Below are positions 59,196 through 64,000 of a DNA stretch of 64,000 bases, in pieces. The stretch's first letter is position 1. Each line of letters starts with the position of its first letter. The notes under the pieces are model-generated. The model saw only the letters and a list, made by a program, of their open reading frames with translations, was not told the DNA's origin and made no database searches. Source of the stretch: Casuarina equisetifolia (taxonomy: Eukaryota > Streptophyta > Magnoliopsida > Fagales > Casuarinaceae); contig CM052360.1 of NCBI GenBank assembly GCA_028551475.1, positions 360,501 through 424,500 of the forward strand, in the 5' to 3' direction. Position numbers and translations under genes: made by a program.

Positions 59196-61768
59196 ATGGA
59201 GATGACCACCGTGAAATACGAGTTGGGCCCAGGAGTGCGACGCTTGTGCATAGTGGAAGGAGATATTTCGGCTACTAACTGCATCAAGAGGCGGCAAAGA
59301 AGATCCTATGCACCTGAAATAACCTGTAACGATGACGGACGGCAACAAAAACAACCACCGGCGCAGCAATTCACTGCCAGCAGCGGCGTGAAGAGAAGTT
59401 CAAGATTTCGTGGGGTTAGCAGGTTCGTTGAATTTATCTCTTTAGATACGTAATACAATGTGAAAAATGGTATATTTTGAGTTACTTAAAATTCTATTTT
59501 CTATTAAGGAGAGAATGAATCATAATATTAGAATTTAAATTCAAGTAAAACATTTTATTTGTTTATAAAATAATAAATTGTTAACGTAGCAATTTTTAAC
59601 CTCTTCTTCTCATAATGACTTGTGTTAAGAAAAGAAATTAAAATGTTGCTAATTAACATGTGAGAAGAGATGAATTTCTTGGTTCGAAAAAAATGCTAAT
59701 ATGAGTTCGAAAACACAGAAATAGATGGACTGGACGTTTTGAAGCTCATTTATGGGACAAGGGAACATGGAATCCAAACCAAGGGAAGAAGGGAAAGCAA
59801 GGTACATGATGACATCACTTGTCTCTATAGTTATGGGCAGAAATGTTCTTTTTGATTGCTCACACCTGCTTTTTCTACTGTTTTGCTCATGGGAACGGCT
59901 TGCATGGAGCAGTGTATCTAGGTGAGTACTTCTATTGCCAATTCAAGCTATCTTTTCTTTTCCTGGGGAACTAAATTTAGAGAGGTCACTGACCCTTGTG
60001 GGATCGCCAATCAGGTGCTTACGATGAAGAAGAATATTGGGGAATATCGACTTTCACAAATTTTTCAGTAACTGATAATATTCATGAAGTTGAATGCTTT
60101 CTTTAATAATTTATATATTCTTTTTTGTCCTTTTATGTTACAAAACTTGTATCTGATTCGAAAGTTGATACAATGGGCATTAATTATATATAGGTTTCAT
60201 CACATGACTCTTTTTCATCAATGTAAAATTGATCATCCAAACCATTGACATTTTTAAAGGCTGATTATGTCATCACTTCTCAATGTAGCTTGGTATGAAA
60301 TTCTTGCAGGTATCGCAGTACGAGGAAGAAATTGAGATAATGAAGACTATTATAAGAGAAGAGTACTTGGCCTCTTTAAGAAGGTACCTCTAAGAATTTT
60401 TCTTACAAGCTTTATGGTAAAATCATGAATATAATTAACATTTTTACTCCTTTTTTTTTTAGGAGAAGTAGTGGTTTCTCAATAAGTGTGTCCAAGTATA
60501 GAGGACTTGCTAGGTAAAATAAATATTGACAATGACGGCAATTGTTTTATTATTTGTTGTGTAGAGGAAACCAATTCATAATTACATTGAGCTTTTGACT
60601 AATTACAGGCATCATCAAAATGGAAGATGGGAAGCAAGAATAGGGAGGGTGTTTGGAAACAAATATCTCTATCTTGGAACTTAAAGTAAGTTTCATCAAT
60701 AGTGCTTATGTTGCCCAAATCTCTATCTCATGTTTGGAACTCGCCCATGATTTGATTGAGTGGATGCACTAATTTTGCAAAACACAAGTTAATGGCTTCA
60801 TAATAATAGGACCTATATTGAAATGTTTCACATTGCTTGTAATTTACTATAAAATCCTTTATGCATGCACAAGTAGTCTACTTCTCAATAAACTTATTTT
60901 GAAGAAAAACATGGTATTATAGTTTATAATACATGTGAATAAGATTCTACTATAATGTATTATCTAAGTGTATGATATCTCTTATAATATCACTCTTAAA
61001 ACATATGACATCATTTTATAGTAATTCTGATTGAAAATAACATAATATCTTATGTTACTTACAATCTATAATGAAATCAGTTATATATAAATATATTGTT
61101 ATAATTTTATATAAAAAGTAAGCTTGTTTTAACAACTTGACAGTCTTAGAGTGGTAAGAATGAAGTGCAACTGGTTTATAATAGACCATTTCATCTCTTT
61201 TAGGCACCCAAGAGGAGGCTGCTCGTGCTTAGCATATCGCAGCAGTCGAATACAGAGGCATCAAAGCAATAACCAATTTCGACTTGAGCACATACATCAG
61301 ATGGCTAAGACCAGGAGCCAATGCTCTTGCTTCCCAAGAACAAAACCATTCGTTGAGTCACAACCTGAGACAGTGCGGTTTAACCCCATTTCAACGACCG
61401 AGAAGCCAATCTTTCACTCCAATACCTTAACAAGGGATGGCGAGGACACTTTTAGAAAACAGGACGTTGTCCAAAGAGAGGCTCCCCTAGGCACTTCACC
61501 GTCCTCAACTGCATTGGGCCTTCTCCTAAGATCTTCACTATTTAGAGAGATGTCAGGGCGGACTCAGAACGCCATTGACAAGCAAATAGTAGAGAATGAC
61601 AATAAATTCCTCATGCTTAGAAGCGGCGACAAAGGAGTTGGAGGGACTCTTCGCAATCAAGTCCCCAGTTTTACGTATATGCATTCCACCAACGACAACG
61701 CTTTGCCACGTCTAGTATCGTCGGAGGAAAGCCAATTGCGTTTTTTATCCTCTGGAATTGTTCCTTGA
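59196..61768 (+). pseudogene. AP2/WRI-like transcription factor pseudogene (decayed copy of the gene at 46382)
   Basis: All eight exon positions of the intact gene can be found, including the 9-nt micro-exon TGTATCTAG, but the reading frame is destroyed. Exon 4 (60014-60067) has lost 35 bp in AP2 domain 1, which shifts the frame. Exon 7 has TAT changed to TAA (60682-60684). Exon 8 has TAT changed to TAG (61230-61232). A single base is missing near 61340. Missense changes hit conserved residues, such as His to Asn in RHRW of domain 1 and Arg-Gly to Ile-Ser in SRGVSKY. The last ~140 codons remain open and nearly identical to the parent. Splice sites and TATA box are intact. A truncated product of exon 1-3 plus a short tail is all that could be made. 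Confidence 0.92.
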
Positions 61769-62287
61769 GCGTCCTTTACTAACAATCCGAAAGAGTTCTG
61801 TGAAAGCTTCACTAAACTGAAGCCCAGGTAACGTGCTACTTCTCTTTCAACTAGGACAAAGACGGGCGAAGCTGCGTCGTTACGTAGTAAGATAATCCTT
61901 GTGTACAGCTAATATATTTTCTATGTTACACTCCTTAGTTGCATGAAAAACACACAGTGATTACACTGCAGATGCATGATTGACGGCGACATCTAAAATT
62001 TGGAACATGCAGCATTACCACCTACGGAATATATGTAAGCAGGAATATTGTGATATCAGAGATACTCAGTTATAACACACAGAAAGCCCCATATAGCAAA
62101 ATTATAAATCGTAATAGAATCTTATTCATCTAATCTATAAACTCCAATTCCGTAATAACAAACTTATTTTCTTTTTAAAACTCATTATACAAAGATTATC
62201 TATGCATATTGAAATCAACAAAAATGTTCCATTAGTAATGACTGATGCTGTGTGCATCAAACTTGAAAAACTAAACAAGATGAAGTA
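61769..62287. other. 3' flank of copy 2 and its right border
   Basis: Homology to 49001-49320 ends near 62085. The following ~200 bp are AT-rich with nothing recognisable. Confidence 0.4.
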
Positions 62288-63879
62288 TCAACGATGCACA
62301 TGGAAAAGAGCCATATGATAACGAGGTACCATCTTGTAAAAAACATTGTACTCATCACTTGATAGAAGGCGCCCTGCGATATATGCAAGTGTAGGCATAG
62401 TTAAATAAAACCATATAGAAGAGATCTATCAAATTCTTCAAGGGAATAAAATATATCTACAGAACAAGAACTCTATGGAGTACATGCATCGGTAGAACTA
62501 TAGCATGAGAGTCCTTTATGCCCATAAGTTAACATCTCTAACATAATATCCATATCTTACCTTCAGCATTATTCTATTGCCTTCCACCAAAAAACTCACA
62601 ATGGTCACGTTAGCCTTCACCTTAAGACTAGAATGTCTACCATATGCACCAAGGAATTGGTCTTTGAAATTGGATCTATGGCCAAGTATGCTTCATCGAT
62701 TCACATATTCCGTTCTATCACTATACTTCATTTTGTTTCCCCACCCCTCACAGAAAGAACTATCATGTTTGGGAAAAAATAACATCAATCTTGATACTGT
62801 AACTATAAGGTCTTACAAAATACAAGCTATACAATGATTAGGATTCCGAAGACCAACTCATACATGTAGGTACTAAAAGATGTGGTTCAAAATGACACAA
62901 CTATGTATGCCTAGAACATTCAAAAGGACATGTTTTTGCTTAGAAATAAGGTTCAAACCTCAATAGCAATCTTGGCAGTTTGTCAAACCTTCTGTCGACA
63001 CCATCTTGCCCAAAAGCATCCAATGCTGACCTTTTGAGACCTCCAGCTAAAGGGTCGGGAATGTCCTTAAGACCCTACAAGCAGATAAAATGATGACTTT
63101 CAAAGAAAGAGAACGCATCTAACCAAAAGATGCACATAACCAATAACTCAATGGCGACTTTGAGATAAAGCATTTGCTACCTCATTAAGAGAAAGAGAAA
63201 CTCCTTATATGATATAAAGACATTTCTCAAGTTCACCAGCTACAAATGATGACTAAATAGATATCACCAAAAAAATATCAACTTAATTGACTTACTTGAC
63301 AGGTATGTCCCATATAACAAGGAATCGGTTAAAATCCTCAGGGAAACAAAAATCTACATCAACTAAAAAATCCCACAATATGAAAACTTCTTCAGTAACA
63401 AACTTAAATAACAGCCGGTAACATTATCATGAGGGTTTGGAATAAGCAATGGACGACATTCAACTCGATAAGGAGTGTAAATCACTGACATGTTTCCGCA
63501 ATTTTATTTTGTTAATTCAGCAACCAAAAGATAAAGGATTCAAAGGAAAGGTTAGTTGCTTCTGGATATGTGAGTAAACTACAAGATTCTCCTGTAACTT
63601 CTAGTTGCTTCTGCAGGATGTTGACCAGTTAGTAAAGGAAGGATTAGCTATATAGAAAAGCCCACAGAAATGAGACTACAATTGAGAAATAAGGAAAACA
63701 TAGAAGACAGCACTATATTCTCCATATTACATTCACCATTGGTTATTGTGCCAAATACATATCAAAAGGAAGGTATGAGATTAAAAATTAACTGCAACCT
63801 CGTTTAAACAACTATTGGGTATAACCTTCAGAACTTGAGGCTTAAGTCCGCTCTGTCCACCAACAAATTCGCATAGGTA
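62288..63879 (-). CDS. Exon-like segments of an unrecognised gene, partial or decayed
   Basis: On the minus strand, segment 63879-63826 (TTCAG acceptor, AAG|GTTATA donor) reads YLCEFVGGQSGLKPQVLK. Segment 63074-62959 (TTGTAG acceptor, TTGAG|GTTTGA donor) reads GLKDIPDPLAGGLKRSALDA and on through FDKLPRLLLR, joining in phase. A further candidate at about 62670-62616 (CATAG acceptor, AAG|GTGAAG donor) reads SNFKDQFLGAYGRHSSLK. One at 62373-62288 can be read in two frames, one ending MVPRYHMALFHVHR. The composition is protein-like and the splice signals fit, but I do not recognise the family. The overlapping frame upstream (about 63985-63830) contains a stop inside an otherwise protein-like stretch. 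It may be a gene entering from the right or a pseudogene. Confidence 0.3.
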
Positions 63880-64000
63880 CTGAACTCCTTAAAAGCTTCA
63901 GGCATAATTCCTTTATTTCCAACATGAAATTTGTACAGGTGCACAAGTCCATAATTTGCAATATCCGGTCACCACAAACTAATGTCAGCATCTCTTCAAG

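Larger units (their letters stand above)
57493..62085. repeat. Duplicated unit, copy 2 (contains the AP2 pseudogene and a solo LTR)
   Basis: Direct repeat of 44747-49320. Differences include a 513-bp solo LTR inserted at 57551, the absence of ~461 bp next to an AGGAA repeat (junction near 58240), small indels, and the exon lesions listed for the pseudogene. The left border is near 57493, where the 3' flank of the pectate lyase begins without the lyase itself. Confidence 0.85.

Noticed and set aside
61151..61768. A separate 205-codon gene at the end of copy 2
   Set aside because: It is the C-terminal exon of the AP2 pseudogene. Its start lies in the preceding intron, and the first part is out of the parental frame until the 1-bp deletion.
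1..64000. CRISPR arrays, rRNA, tRNA or operon-like structures
   Set aside because: None were seen by eye. The window is eukaryotic nuclear DNA; a tRNA or small-RNA scan was not possible here and a missed short RNA gene cannot be excluded.

Overview
This window is nuclear DNA from a flowering plant, almost certainly a eudicot. It is AT-rich, its genes are split by GT-AG introns, and the spliced products match conserved plant families (RLCK-VII kinase, HIR protein, VDAC, plastidial alpha-amylase AMY3, pollen-type pectate lyase, WRI-type AP2 factor, plant-specific SDH6). I cannot name the species. Exon borders were worked out by hand from reading frame, splice dinucleotides and codon phase. For every complete gene listed, the exon lengths add up to a whole number of codons.

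Layout. 1-4083 (+): 3' part of a large plant protein resembling the TRAPPII-associated protein TRIPP. 7781-11769 (+): PBL34/35/36-type receptor-like cytoplasmic kinase. 13977-17192 (-): plastid 2-oxoadipate dioxygenase/decarboxylase (HglS/DUF1338). 18780-23509 (+): hypersensitive-induced reaction (HIR) protein with a ~2 kb leader intron. 24658-25509 (-): a solitary Copia-type gag ORF. 26341-29519 (-): mitochondrial porin VDAC. 31700-40971 (+): redox-type plastidial alpha-amylase AMY3. 42522-44525 (+): LAT56/LAT59-type pectate lyase. 46382-49000 (+): intact two-AP2-domain WRI3/WRI4/ADAP-like transcription factor. 50.9-53.65 kb: decayed repeat DNA with a fragment of an endogenous caulimovirid (pararetrovirus). 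53977-56170 (+): SDH6 of respiratory complex II, with a GC-AG intron. 56848-57149 (-): broken first-exon fragment of a DUF255/SPATA20-like gene. 57198-57330: orphan piece of AP2-gene 3' flank. 57.49-62.08 kb: second copy of the AP2 unit, interrupted by a solo LTR, in which the gene (59196-61768) is a pseudogene with at least four disabling changes. 62.3-63.9 kb (-): exon-like segments of a gene I do not recognise.

The genes do not form one pathway: they are signalling (PBL, HIR), metabolism (lysine catabolism, starch breakdown, complex II, porin), cell wall and transcription genes. The order PBL - HIR - VDAC - AMY3 - pectate lyase is nonetheless notable. As I recall the Arabidopsis map, the same families are split between three paralogous regions (At3g01270-01300, At5g15080-15110, At1g69830-69840), so this window may keep the pre-duplication order. 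The right third (44.7-64 kb) is the dynamic part: local duplication, pseudogenisation, solo LTR formation, viral relics and gene fragments. I saw no clear evidence of a wholly new biological system. The most unusual items are the stand-alone gag ORF, the decaying AP2 duplication and the unrecognised right-end exons.
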